From NCBI RefSeq assembly GCF_012273895.1, contig NC_052126.1, forward strand, positions 3,299,218 to 3,363,217: 64,000 nucleotides of DNA. The letters are read 5' to 3'. The notes below the pieces were generated by a model, which was not told the DNA's origin, did not search any database, and worked only from the letters and a program-made list of their open reading frames with translations. Position 1 is the first letter of the stretch. Every line of letters begins with the position of its first letter. This DNA is from Zerene cesonia. Taxonomy: Eukaryota > Arthropoda > Insecta > Lepidoptera > Pieridae. A program made the translations under genes and the position numbers. Shown here piece after piece: positions 32,888 through 43,325 of this stretch.

Positions 32888-33082
32888 TTACAAACACCAT
32901 ATGAATAGATTTTTGATGGATAGGACGTTGTTCAATGCTTCCTTGTTTAAACCTGTAAGATCGAGAAAGCGATCAAAAGATGCCTTCGAAATGATGCATT
33001 CGAAAACGTCATCCATAACCCACAGATATCGAATCAGCGTCAATGAAACCCAGCCTAAGCGTACAAAAATACAGCAAAACAT
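32888..33082 (-). pseudogene. Possible piggyBac-type transposase remnant
   Basis: The 64-codon minus-strand frame contains IRYLW followed by VFECIISKASFDRFLDL. In spacing and residue type this resembles the region of DDE_Tnp_1_7 (piggyBac) transposases where a tryptophan-containing segment precedes F..hM.r.RF..ih..L.F. The piece is too short to include the catalytic aspartates, no TTAA-flanked inverted repeats were found, and the frame is unsupported upstream. On the plus strand the same region has an ATG ORF rich in Arg/Lys/Ser (32901-33119), which could equally be chance. Identification is by impression of motif only. Confidence 0.22.
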
Positions 33083-33837
33083 TTGTTTATACTTATTGTA
33101 TATAAAAAACTACATTTGATTTATTGGACAGTAAATAAATAAAATGATACCATACTACCCTTATATTACGGACAAAATATATGCAAAAAAGTTCGTCTTA
33201 GACACCGCAATATATTATAACCTACGTCCCTTTGTAAAATAACAAAGTCGTTCCTCAAAATCCTCGCATTTTTAACATAAGCATTCCAAACAGAAATTCC
33301 CTCAATTGTAAGAAATCTTGGTAAATTGCCCACCCTCCTAATTCAAGCTTTGATCTTGCGAGGCCAACGTTCTATGGACCTCAAATTATTTAAAATGTCG
33401 TTAACGTGGGTGCGTGCTTATCGGATGTGGTATTTGATCCATGTTATGATAAGGCTTAATTTAATAACCTCGAAGGAGGTTTTTATTATCGAAGTGTATA
33501 GTTTGTCAAACTGGGTTATAATAATCGTATATTACGAAAGGGTGTTTTTCAATCATAGTCACGCTATTTGGTAAATGCATTATAAATATTGTGCCATTGT
33601 TTTCGATGAAAAACTATGAGAATAGATTGTATTTTTGAAGAATAAAGCAGGTGTGGAAAACCACATCATATTTCATTCACACCCAACTTTACTTATGAAT
33701 AATTCTGTATATCTGATAAATCACCCATACCTTATTTAATTTTCTTATTTCGTATATATATTTAACTCCAGTACAAGTCTGTGCAAACCAAACACTTCTG
33801 ACTTCACTTCATATATTTCAATGTGGAAGTATTAGTA
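33083..33837. other. Unique sequence, no gene seen
   Basis: No gene or repeat recognised. 33240-33570 is non-repetitive and open in one frame (82 codons, non-ATG start) with no domain. Confidence 0.4.
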
Positions 33838-33988
33838 GAAGCCCGTTTCGGCAAGAAATGGGCCTGTTGGTACCGGAGAAGCTACTATAGAGAAGAAGGA
33901 AAATACATACCTGCAAATGCTCGTGGGATGTGGTGACCCCTTTCCATCGGGCGAACCACCATGTCCGTAGCTCACTATGACACAAAAA
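33838..33988 (+). mobile_element. SINE-like family F, strongly decayed
   Basis: Keeps GGTACCGGAGAAGCTACT, CCTGCAAATGCTCGTGGGAT, CATCGGGCGAACCACCATGT and CACTATGACACAAAAA; large parts of the head and middle are deleted. Confidence 0.6.
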
Positions 33989-34804
33989 TATTATAAGTTC
34001 AATAACAAATAATAAAGAAAAACTGCTTCATAAAGCTCTAGAGACTTGACCACTCTCAATAAATTACGATTACTATCTCATATATATTGTAAACCTATAC
34101 AGTATTATGAGATCGGATGAAATATTTGCCACTGGCTTTTCCGCTGCTATAAGAAACTTGATAGCGTATTGTAAATATGCTTTTATCGTCGTTATAGTAA
34201 GAGACTCATTTCCTAGATAATATCAATGACGGAATAATGTAAATGTTAACGTATTTCATAGTGAAAGTGCTCTGTAAAATTTTTAAATAAATTAATAACA
34301 TACAGCTTATTGCACCCAACTCATGCGTAATTATGTTTAAATATCGCTTTCATAGTTTTCTCATAAAATAATACAAATAAAGCAATATGATATTGATATA
34401 TACTTTTTATTATACACTCGAGTATGATGATGTCTTATTAATTATTCTTCAATATTAAAAATTGGATAATAAATTCAAATTAGGTAAAATTATTAACGCT
34501 CCCTCGCTGCTGGTATTTCCTTGGATATTTCCTTGAAGCTTGTTTAATGGTAGCATTAATGATTCTATGATTAAAAAATAATGACGATAAATGGTGCTAA
34601 GATTCATAGCAATTAAATCTTTCATTATTGTCATTGTATTAAATATGTGAATGTTTTTTGCAAGATACTCGATTGAAACAATATTAAAGGCAAATATAGT
34701 TGAAAACCCAAGTATTTATTATTGTGTTAACCTTGAGCTGTAGTCCCTAGTCGGTAAGCACAATTTCAGTAGTCCACGACATCGTACAGACACAGTTTAA
34801 TAAT
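33989..34804. other. AT-rich unique sequence, no gene seen
   Basis: No coding or repeat feature recognised. Confidence 0.5.
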
Positions 34805-35301
34805 CCCGAGACCGAGTTTAACATGCTATTTTGTTAGCACCTCGGGACACTTTTTGAGGGCTGTCGCGCACACGTTTATAAGTTTTGTAGATACCTTATA
34901 TTATGAGAAGTATATACATAAAGTATATTGTAAAATTAGACACATTATACTTAGTGACAGACAATACTGTGTACTGTGTACAGCACAAGTAATATAACAT
35001 AATATAAATCTACAGTATACCCCACCTACCAATACGCTTTCTTTGTATTATATTATAGATGTTTCGGTTACCTAGAAGAGATGGTTCTCTATACATAAGA
35101 CCGTCTGTTATGCACTTTATATATTTATGTTGAGTTTATTTTAAATAATTTATTTTTTGACGTGTACAATTCATTTTAATTCTTCATCACAAATGCGCTG
35201 CTAATACTGCCAATAGTAATCTCGTGTTAACAAGGATCTGTGTTTTCATCATTACTATATTATTGAATATTATTGAGTTGTGACAACAAGGACATTGTCT
35301 C
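34805..35301 (+). repeat. Hairpin repeat family 'I', copy 2, interrupted
   Basis: Left part: CCCGAG...CTCGGG hairpin arms (one arm decayed), CTCGGGACACTTTTTGAGGG and CTGTCGCGC. Right part from about 35190: ATGCGCTGCTAATACTGC, AATCTCGTGTTAACAAGGAT, TTTCATCATTACTATATTAT and ATTATTGAGTTGTGACAACA, then GGACATTGTC. About twice as long as copy 1 because a LINE tail lies inside it. Confidence 0.75.
35060..35160 (+). mobile_element. LINE 3' tail (family J) nested in the hairpin repeat
   Basis: GGTTACCTAGAAGAGATGGT and AAGACCGTCTGTTATGCACT match the family-J tail; it sits between the two halves of hairpin-family copy 2. Confidence 0.55.
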
Positions 35302-35510
35302 GATGATTTCAGTTATCACTGCAAGATCAAAGGCGTAATAATATTACGCTTATTCAAAACCATATTATGTAGAGGTATTTGCTTGCTAATTACTATTGGT
35401 TGACGAGGCTTATCTGAAAAACAATATATTATATTTTATAAGCATTTATTATATATCTAAATTTTTGAAGTGAAACTTTTATTACATCGTCTCAAATTTT
35501 TTTGGTCTGT

Positions 35511-35600
35511 GTATCGCATGTCGCGTGACGGTCGGCCGCGGAGTAGGGATAAAGTGAAAGGCTCTTCAGAGCAGCCGAGGCCAATATGGCGGCGTCTATA
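35511..35600. other. GC/CpG-rich island with a GGCGGC motif
   Basis: TCGCGTGACGGTCGGCCGCG, then GCAGCCGAGGCCAATATGGC and GGCG. It stands out sharply from the AT-rich flanks. AATATGGCGGC resembles the YY1/pleiohomeotic core (AAGATGGCGGC) found at many promoters. It could be a promoter scrap or a piece of a GC-rich repeat. Confidence 0.3.
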
Positions 35601-36331
35601 GTTCTATCACCTGACCATCATTTAAATATCTATAATGTGAAAGAAGTTTCACTCTTACCGTGGTTTTATAAAACCACATAATGCTTTTTTTATCATGACT
35701 GAGCCGATCAATAATACTCAGTTTAAAATGGTTCCCCTTATGATCCTACCTTTTATAATGTATTAAGCATTTTTGTACAAAATTACCCACTAAATAACAA
35801 CCTTTTTTTCATACCAAAATCTGCTTAGTTATCCACATATCATATTAACACAGACTCATACAATACAAGAAAAACAATAAGAGAACAATAACAAAATTAA
35901 TATAATATCGCACAGCTGAAAATATAACTAAAGCGTTCTAAATTATATTACGTACCTCAGTAGTAATATAAGACGAGATACAAACTTAATATTATTCCGT
36001 TCGAGTTTATTACAATATAACTGTATTCTCATATGAATAGACGAAATATTGTATGCCAAAAACGTGTATTCGGCGACCTCGAATTTTACGATCGCAAAAT
36101 ATTTCTCGAATATTTATATCACTAGGCTGCTTCTACTTAATAAACTGACAAAGGAATTTCCGAGGGATCCTTTGTTCCAAATGATTATAACGTTAATAGT
36201 TTGAAAGCCCTGAAAAATATTTCTTATTAATATTCTATGGTTGAATAATGCCTGGCCTTGAAACCCCGGTGGGAAATTTATGCCTATAGTACTTTGAATA
36301 TCTTATCATTTCTTTATTTTATCATTTCATC
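35601..36331. other. AT-rich unique sequence, no gene seen
   Basis: No coding or repeat feature recognised. Confidence 0.5.
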
Positions 36332-36357
36332 AGCCGCGTGCCCCGGCTCAGCCCAGG

Positions 36358-36397
<40 letters not shown>

Positions 36398-36535
36398 TAA
36401 TTGAAATAATATATCCTATCTTTTAAGTTGGATCAAACTGCACATGGTGCACAGACTTTATTAAAATCGATTGAGTAGTTTAGGAGACCATCGCGGACAA
36501 ACAACGTGACAGTTAATTTATATATATTAATTATT
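36332..36535 (-). mobile_element. Unclassified lepidopteran repeat with (AT)n
   Basis: GCCGCGTGCCCCGGCTCAGC, CCAGGT, an (AT)18 run at 36360-36395, then AAGTTGGATCAAACTGCACA, AATCGATTGAGTAGTTTAGG and CATCGCGGACAAACAACGTG. I recall the GATTGAGTAGTTTAGGAG...GACAAACAACGTGACA part from widespread repeats; class not certain. Confidence 0.5.
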
Positions 36536-36777
36536 GTTTTACACTATAATTAATTATAATTTTAGTTTTTATAACTTTTAAACTTTACCTTTGTTTAGTG
36601 AACTTTAGAATATTGTTTACAAGCATTTTATTGACATACAAAGAAACATAATTATTTTGACAATTTATTTAACAAATTACGCTCTCACCGCGTTTATAAC
36701 CGCAAATAACTGGTTAATTATCAACGGTTTTAACCGCAGTAATATTGTAAAGACCAATAGTTTAACTTATTAATCGA

Positions 36778-36952
36778 CTTAAAAAAGGAGGACAAGGAGC
36801 TATCAAGACGAGTGTATTTTTTGTATTTATTGTCTCATAACTTTTTACAGGGTAAAACGATTTTTCTGTTACTTTTGTTATTTGAAAGCTGATGTCTGCT
36901 ACGTGGTCCGGTCCCAGTTAAATTTGAACGCGATTTGCTTTTTCGAATAATA
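36778..36952 (+). repeat. Dispersed repeat family O, copy 2
   Basis: GACTTAAAAAAGGAGGACAA, GTGTATTTTTTGTATTTATT, ATTTGAAAGCTGATGTCTGC, ACGTGGTCCGGTCCCAGTTA and AATTTGAACGCGATTTG follow the family-O order. Confidence 0.5.
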
Positions 36953-37109
36953 GTATTTTAATAATAAAAATAACAATTATAAACTAAACTGTGTCCATAT
37001 AATACGTAGAGTACGGATATGATTAAATATAAATATATTATTCTAGTTGTCCATAACTGTTGGTCTACCTTTCAATTACTTCATAGGGCATAAAAGAAAA
37101 TTAACAACC

Positions 37110-37239
37110 ATGTGTTATTCCAGTTGATTAGCTATCTACGTACCAAATTTCATTGCAATCGGTTTAGTAGTTTTTGCGTGAAAGAGCAACAAACACACAC
37201 ACATCCTTACAAACTTTCGCATTTATAATATTTGTAGGA
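37110..37239 (-). mobile_element. Helitron family A, 5' half (reverse)
   Basis: GTTATTCCAGTTGATTAGCT, TTCATTGCAATCGGTTTAGT, CATCCTTACAAACTTTCGCA and the complementary TCCTAC start at 37234-37239. The 3' hairpin half is missing. Confidence 0.8.
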
Positions 37240-37254
37240 TATACCCTATGTCAC

Positions 37255-37345
37255 TCCGGGTTCACGTGCACTCGCGGACCGGTGAGAGAATTTTCAAAAA
37301 CGGTCCGGTAGTTCCTGAGATCGGTGCGTTTAAACAATCGAATTC
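37255..37345 (-). mobile_element. Helitron-like family P fragment (reverse)
   Basis: CGGTGAGAGAATTTTCAAAA then ACGGTCCGGTAGTTCCTGAG and GTGCGTTTAAACAATCGAA, the reverse complement of the family-P head. Confidence 0.45.
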
Positions 37346-37461
37346 ATCGTCGTCATTTTATGTAGTACTGTGTAGTCTAAATTATAATCCTATACTTATC
37401 CCCATCCCCATGAATGCAATATAAAGTGAAAATAAAAGAATAAAAATATGATTATATCTCC

Positions 37462-37575
37462 CAGGGCACAGAAGATGGATCAACTATGGTCTATAAAGAA
37501 AATTTATCAGCGAAACGGATGTCAAACCACATCTGCACCATATCCCGTAATGGAACGAGGCATTACTTTTATTCT
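37462..37575 (+). mobile_element. SINE family H, 3' fragment
   Basis: CAGGGCACAGAAGATGGATC, TAAAGAAAATTTATCAGCGA, AACGGATG, CACATCTGCACCATATCCCG and GGCATTACTTTTATT match the SINE at 22378; the tRNA head is missing. Confidence 0.6.
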
Positions 37576-37578
37576 TTA

Positions 37579-37663
37579 CTAGACGCTCGTCCCGGCTTCG
37601 CCCGGAGATCAATGACGGACTAACATCCAAACAAGAAAACTCACATTCATAATATTAGTGTGA
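37579..37663 (-). mobile_element. Miniature Helitron-like family D
   Basis: CTAGACGCTCGTCCCGGCTT plus CGCCCGG at the 3' end (reverse) and AATATTAGTGTGA at the other end; only 85 bp long, so most of the interior is deleted. Longer copy at 62465. Confidence 0.55.
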
Positions 37664-37728
37664 ATTATTTTGTTATATAGTAAATAATGTTTCGTGTTTA
37701 CAATTGCAATCTATACTTAATAAAATGC

Positions 37729-37780
37729 TAACCGTTTGAATGCGCAAATCTCAAATGTTCTGCGGTTCAAATTTAAAAAA
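37729..37780 (+). mobile_element. Helitron-like family P scrap
   Basis: ACCGTTTGAATGCGCAAATC and TCAAATGTTCTGCGGTTCAA match the family-P head. Confidence 0.35.
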
Positions 37781-37934
37781 TATAATATTATATATTTTCT
37801 TTATACACCATAGTTGATCAATCTTATGTGCCCTGTTAGATAAAAATCATATTTCTATTATTTTGTTGTACCTACACATTGCATTCAGAAAAGCGCGATG
37901 CGGGGATAAATATGGGACAACAATCTATACTTAT

Positions 37935-38068
37935 ACTAATGATATGAAACTGAAGAATTTGTTTGTTTAGATGCAATAATCTAGGAACTACCGGACCGAT
38001 CAAAAATTCTTTCACCGTTAGAAAACTGCTTCTACACTGAGCGAACCGAGGCTGGGGCGGATCGGTAA
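37935..38068 (+). mobile_element. Helitron-like family P
   Basis: CTGAAGAATTTGTTTGTTTA, ATCTAGGAACTACCGGACCG, AAAATTCTTTCACCGTTAGA and the end GCGAACCGAGGCTGGGGCGG; the terminal CTAG has decayed. Confidence 0.5.
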
Positions 38069-38538
38069 AATATAACAGAAAATAATGCGCGTACTCTGAA
38101 ACAATCCTAAATTATTTCAAGTACAGCTGGAGGTATTTGGTTCAAAGTAATTTAGGTCATGGTTTTTAAATGACCCGAGCTCTGTGAATTATGAGACGTT
38201 AATTCATTGTGACCAAAGGATATTTATTGGACTTGACGGTATAAAAGTTGGAGTTCGTGGTGTGGCGTTTGTAAACGCATCAGAATAAACTCATAGGTTT
38301 ACAGGTATAGCGTATATGATATCTCAGGAAAAATCTATTAATAATATAATTAATACGTAAAAATAAAGACAAAGACGAATTTATCATAGATTAAGAACTG
38401 AAAAATACCCATTTTTTGTGCTCCGTTTAACTTACAGATATTACGACATATGGACTTAAAAATATAGTTTAAATACCTATGTTTATATCATATTATTTTT
38501 TACCAGTTCTCTTACAAAGGTCATAAATAGAATAATTC
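38069..38538. other. AT-rich unique sequence, no gene seen
   Basis: No coding or repeat feature recognised. Confidence 0.5.
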
Positions 38539-38640
38539 AAATAAATTAAAAATAGAATAAAGTTTATTTGAACCAAAAATAAAAACATTGTAGACATTAA
38601 GTTACACAAATAATACAGGTACATTACAGTTTTATGGTTT
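38539..38640 (-). mobile_element. LINE 3' end scrap (reverse)
   Basis: AGAATAAAGTTTATTTGAAC and the A-rich CACAAATAATACAGGTACAT resemble the reverse of a LINE tail ending in AATAAACTTTATT. Only weak evidence. Confidence 0.3.
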
Positions 38641-38805
38641 AATTTTTAAACAATGATCCCTATGTTAGGTTAAAACCTGTGTTATAGTATCGTTAGAGAA
38701 ATGATTGCTTGTATGAGTTTAATTTAACATTTCATCAGAAACGGTTTAGTGTATTCATTTAGATCACGTAAATAACAATTTGTTTCCACAAATGTTATGT
38801 GTGGC

Positions 38806-38886
38806 GCCTCTGTACCACCTCTGCAAATGTTCATGGGCGGTGATGATCGCTTATCATCAGACGAACCATTATCTCGGTTGTCTTAA
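38806..38886 (+). mobile_element. SINE-like family F, 3' fragment
   Basis: CGCCTCTGTACCACCTCTGC, AAATGTTCATGGGCGGTGAT and GATCGCTTATCATCAGACGA match; the tail CTCGGTTGTCTTAATAATGA has decayed. Confidence 0.65.
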
Positions 38887-39419
38887 TAATGATTACATAC
38901 ATTTAAAATTGCTTTAAGATAGAACTGGCCGATGTTCACATAACAAATTAATGTAATATTCAATTTAATGGTAAATAGTTACAAATATTATGCACTTTAA
39001 AATTATATAAGCCTTTGAAAATCACGTCACGACGTTGTGAAAAGTTCAATTGAACGAAAATAGACTGCGATTAAGGACCAGTATGAACTGAACGCCGCAA
39101 CACAATTCCGAGACAAATTGAATTATGAATTCTTAAAGACAAAATAAGTTGTGTCGACTATTTGTAGGTTATTACTTAAATTGCTTGCCAACTTTGTCGA
39201 GTTATTTCTTCGGGAACAATATGAGGGACTTTGCTGAATATAAATTGTGTTCAATTCAGAGTTGTTTTAAATAATATAATGGATAAATTATGATTACAGT
39301 GGACTTCAGGTTTTCTTTTTAACAATAAAGTATGTACTTTAAGTTGAAACATTTAATGTGGGTGTATTCTTGTTTTCAAAGACTTCGTATCGAAATGGTA
39401 AAACTCTTTTTTAAAACTT
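38887..39419. other. AT-rich unique sequence, no gene seen
   Basis: No coding or repeat feature recognised. Confidence 0.5.
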
Positions 39420-39707
39420 TTTTCTTATGCCATAAGCGGCCAACTGATCTGGTAGTTCGCCTGATCTTCACCGCCCATGAACTGTCCAGAGTGTCGCTGC
39501 AAATGCGTCGCCCGCTTTTAAGGGTAAAAGGAAAGCATTGTCGAAGGGAATAAATGAATGGCCTAGGAAGGATGACGAAAAGATTACGGACCTCCTGATC
39601 TCCCACAAATATGCTATGCATAATATTTCACGCCCATCTTCTAGGAGGTGTGGTACTTTCCCCGGCACGAGCTGGCACAATTCGTACCAAGGCGTGATCT
39701 ACTTTCT
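39420..39707 (-). mobile_element. SINE-like family F, decayed, near full length
   Basis: Reverse copy: TTATGCCATAAGCGGCCAAC, TGATCTGGTAGTTCGCCTGA, AATGCGTCGCCCGCTTTTAA, ATATTTCACGCCCATCTTCT, and head GAGGTGTGGTACTTTCCCCG to AATTCGTACCAAGGCGTGAT. ORFs on both strands here are repeat translations. Confidence 0.8.
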
Positions 39708-42066
39708 CACTCGAGTTAGAAAAGCTCATATTCTGTTTTCATCTCAGATCAACCCAGGCGGAGCTAGAAGGAGCGGCTAGTCTCCATCATACATCTGTTT
39801 GAAAATTAAAAGTAAAAAAACTAATAGATTAGTTGAAAATTCAGTATTTCAGCATGTAAAAACAGAATTGCTGAGCTTCTCTAACGAAGTAACTTTATGT
39901 CGGGTCAGTGACATTGGCTTAAAAATTTTCGCTCTAATAAAAAGGTTGTCTCCATTACCATTGACAATGTGGAAAAAAGGAATTTATTTGAATAGTCCTT
40001 CTTATTGTAAACTTATCTTTTTGTTATTAAGTAGGTATGATTTGTTTTGTAGTATAACTAGAGTGTGGACTTTAGTATGTTGTATTTTAACAAGTATTTT
40101 GTTGAAACGAAATAATGCCTATTTTATAACCTATATTTTACATAAAAGAATAAAATATCGCTGTGCGTAAATATGCTATGATAAACACATTTACACTCAG
40201 TAATAAACGCCTGGGCGTGGCTACAGTTTTAACAATTTACAAGGTAAATAAATTTGGTAAAACTGTGTAAGTAGAACCAAGAATAAAATTAAATAAGCAA
40301 ATCATTTGTATATATATATGTATGTATATATGTTTGTATCACTCTAAAATTTATGAAATTTAGCTCTAATAACCTAAAATGTGACAAAGCCTAGTCGCCA
40401 ATCACAAGAAAAATCTTTAATCTAGTAGTGCATATAAGATACATAATATATTCATAGCCTAGTAAAGTTTGTTTCAGTGACTTCCTTAACGCTCGGTAAA
40501 CTATTTAAAACCATTACCTATTATTAATACAACTAAGCATGCCTAACTCCAAACACGTGTCTCCTTTTACCTCCAAATTTTTTTTCTCATCCCTCTACAC
40601 ATAGTGCTATCGCGAAAGCTATATCATGTTATCTTGAACTATTTTCCATACTCAACATAAAACCTTTCCTATCATTTCTCATACCATCCAGCCTAACCTA
40701 TTTCCATCAACGCTGTCAAGCGATTTTTTACAATAACGCAACCATACACTATAAGTAATCTGTGATTTTCTCCTGCAGCGAAACCATCGACTGCGCCGAT
40801 CAGTATAATTTAGTAAAACATTAGCCCACATTAGACGAAGACAAATGGCGGGCTTATCGAGATAGATAGATTGAGAGATGGAACACAAAAGAGATTCGAC
40901 AGGTGATTTGATTAAATAACATATAATCAATTCGGCTCTCGCACTATATAGCCTAGTGTCGTTCGCGTAATGGGGATGGATATTGGATGTAAATAAAATA
41001 AATAGTAGCAATTTTACTAAAATGGCCAACCATCTAATGTGTAAAGCAATTAGATTTAAGAATAATTCAAGCATAGTGATTTTAGAACATTCATAAAAAT
41101 GACGACTTATTATTTAATAAAATGATTATTGTAAAACTGTGTTTTTTGTTATTATTTCATTTGTTTTTTTTTATGATATAAGGTGTGATATGAAAATAAA
41201 AAGCGTGTAAAAATAAATGGTGTTGTGTAATATCACTTTGGATTAAAAATAAACAAGTATTAGTTATAACAGTTCGTATATTTCAGATTGAGTCACAAAT
41301 TTATTGTTTTTATTTTTTAAGTACTTGTGTACACGAAAATACTATTCATCATGAGTCCCTGAAACTTGAAAAGTATGCAATTTAAACATATAAAATAACA
41401 ATCTTATAATTTAAAAGCAAATTAGTACGCTCCGCTTCTATTGGTAAACATAATATGGTTGAAAATTTTTATAGCAGCATGCGTTATATCGGTATGACAG
41501 GCGTAAATTATGACTTATGGATACGACTAAAGGCATTCATCAATGTACTGGCATACCTACAACAAAACATACTAGATAGAAAATAAATTGCTTTTGAAGC
41601 CCTTTTGTCAGTGCAGCGATGTATATACATGGACTTTTTAAATTAAGAACACATAACACAGAGAGATAACAATATTTAAACTTGAAATATGGTTTTCTGT
41701 TCCTTTCTTACCTGTGACAATTATGACATAAGGGAAAAAGCACTCATTAAATCTAGTTATTGAATACACTGCTGTAAAGTGTTATGCTATCTGTAATATT
41801 GTGTAAGATTTATATAGTAAAACCTTTTGGAGAATTCATACATTAACTTTTTTTAGGTTTTTCTATCAATGATAATTCATTATATGACAGTCAGTCATCA
41901 TTCACTATTAAAGGTAAAAGCATTCCATCTCAATTAACAACCTTTTAAAAATAAAATTGATGTGTTTAATTAAAAAAAACCTTTCTTTTTCGGTTATTTG
42001 TAGAAATTAATTTAAAATTTTATGTAGTTAATTCAAAGACATAATGGAATTATGTACATTCTTAAT
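39708..42066. other. AT-rich unique sequence; longest ORFs are not convincing
   Basis: Holds a 123-codon plus ORF (39799-40170, TTG start) and a 131-codon minus ORF (40679-41074), neither with a domain or splice support. On the plus strand, TGATTTTCTCCTGCAG ending at 40778 is a good acceptor-like site followed by 14 open codons and TAG (40822-40824); see findings. Confidence 0.4.
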
Positions 42067-42303
42067 GTGATAATTGGCAACGGAGCTCGTGGGTCGGCTG
42101 ATGGTAAACGACAAGCACCGCCCCTAAATATTTACAGAGGCTTTATGCCTATCCAAATGGATAGTCTACTTTGCTGAATAAGGGATAAGGAAAGGATTGA
42201 GAAGAGCATGAGGAAAGGGACCTCCGGCCCCTACACTCATCGGACAATATATGGTATCTTCCCGGGTTAAGCCAATTTGTACCGAATTGTGATCGACTCC
42301 CAC
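42067..42303 (-). mobile_element. SINE-like family F, 'TAAGG' subfamily, decayed
   Basis: Reverse copy: GGCAACGGAGCTCGTGGGTC, GGCTGATGGTAAACGACAAG, ACCTCCGGCCCCTACACTCA, and head GAATTGTGATCGACTCCCAC. A Helitron begins 18 bp further on. Confidence 0.7.
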
Positions 42304-42321
42304 TCGAAAAATTGTAGAATA

Positions 42322-42518
42322 CTAGCTGCGCCCAGCGGTTTCACCGGATAATTCCGTGTCCCGTAGGAATATTGGGATGAAAAGTGCCTATATGTTATTC
42401 CAGTTGTCCAGCTATCTACGTCTCAATTTCATTGCAATCGGTTCAGTAGTTTTTGCGTGAAAGAGCAACAAACACACACACATCCTTACAAACTTTCGCA
42501 TTTATAATATTAGTAGGA
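42322..42518 (-). mobile_element. Non-autonomous Helitron (family A)
   Basis: CTAG at 42322-42325, CAGCGGTTTCACCGGATAAT (hairpin damaged), GTGTCCCGTAGGAATATTGG, and the complementary TCCTAC start at 42513-42518. Confidence 0.87.
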
Positions 42519-43074
42519 AGTACGATTTTGTAATTGAGATTAGCTAAATATATTACGTGGTTATGTGATTATAAAGTGAGACAATTACCGTTAAAGGAGG
42601 CCAGTGATTCTGCAGTAGGAAAAAGTAAGGGCTACTTATGATTTTGGTAAATTTTTCTATCAGAGTTCGAACATAAGAGTTCGGAAGATGTTGGTATAAC
42701 CCCGTATAAAATGTTCGTCGCGCGATTTTTTGTGATACTTCAGATTGATTCCACACCCTCAGGTACATTTAGGGTCATAAACGCGACTCTTAGGCTAAAA
42801 ATACATTCAAATTAGCTTCATATCAAAGTAAAACGTATAAAGTACCTACACATAATAAAATATTCATAAAAGGAGCCAATAAATTACTCACATAAAGGAA
42901 GTGCGTACGCCAAAGATGTTTATTCTGGGAAGGTAAACAGTTTGGGCCCATTTGCCTTTATTAGAAATGTCTTATTTACCTCAAAGGGGTATCCTGCGGT
43001 TATGTGCTAAACTAAGTACGAGGAAAATCATGTTTAAAAACATTTTTTGATATTATATACATGGTTTTATTTGT

Positions 43075-43325
43075 CTAGTTGCTTTCCGCCAGCGGCTTTT
43101 CCCAGCGTTGTCAACGTAAGAGATAGATAATCTTGTAGGTTTATGTGAATAGTTCCCGCTCCCGTAGGTATTTCGGAATAAAAACTATTCTATATATAGA
43201 CCCCTTTCTCGGGTCTTAAACTATATTTGAACAAAATTTTATTCAAATTTGTTTTTAGTTGTCGTATAGGCCTGAAGATGAAAGAAACATACAAAGTAAC
43301 TCTCGCATATATAATATCAGTAGGA
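43075..43325 (-). mobile_element. Helitron-like family C (reverse)
   Basis: CTAG at 43075-43078; TTGCTTTCCGCCAGCGGCTT, CCCGCTCCCGTAGGTATTTC, CCTTTCTCGGGTCTTAAACT, CAAAGTAACTCTCGCATATA, and the complementary TCCTACTGATATT start at 43320-43325. Confidence 0.65.

Noticed and set aside
39799..40170. 123-codon plus-strand ORF
   Set aside because: Begins at TTG, low-complexity hydrophobic content, no domain.
40679..41074. 131-codon minus-strand ORF, the longest gap-free one
   Set aside because: No domain, no splice context and a length expected by chance in 64 kb; composition does not differ from the flanks.
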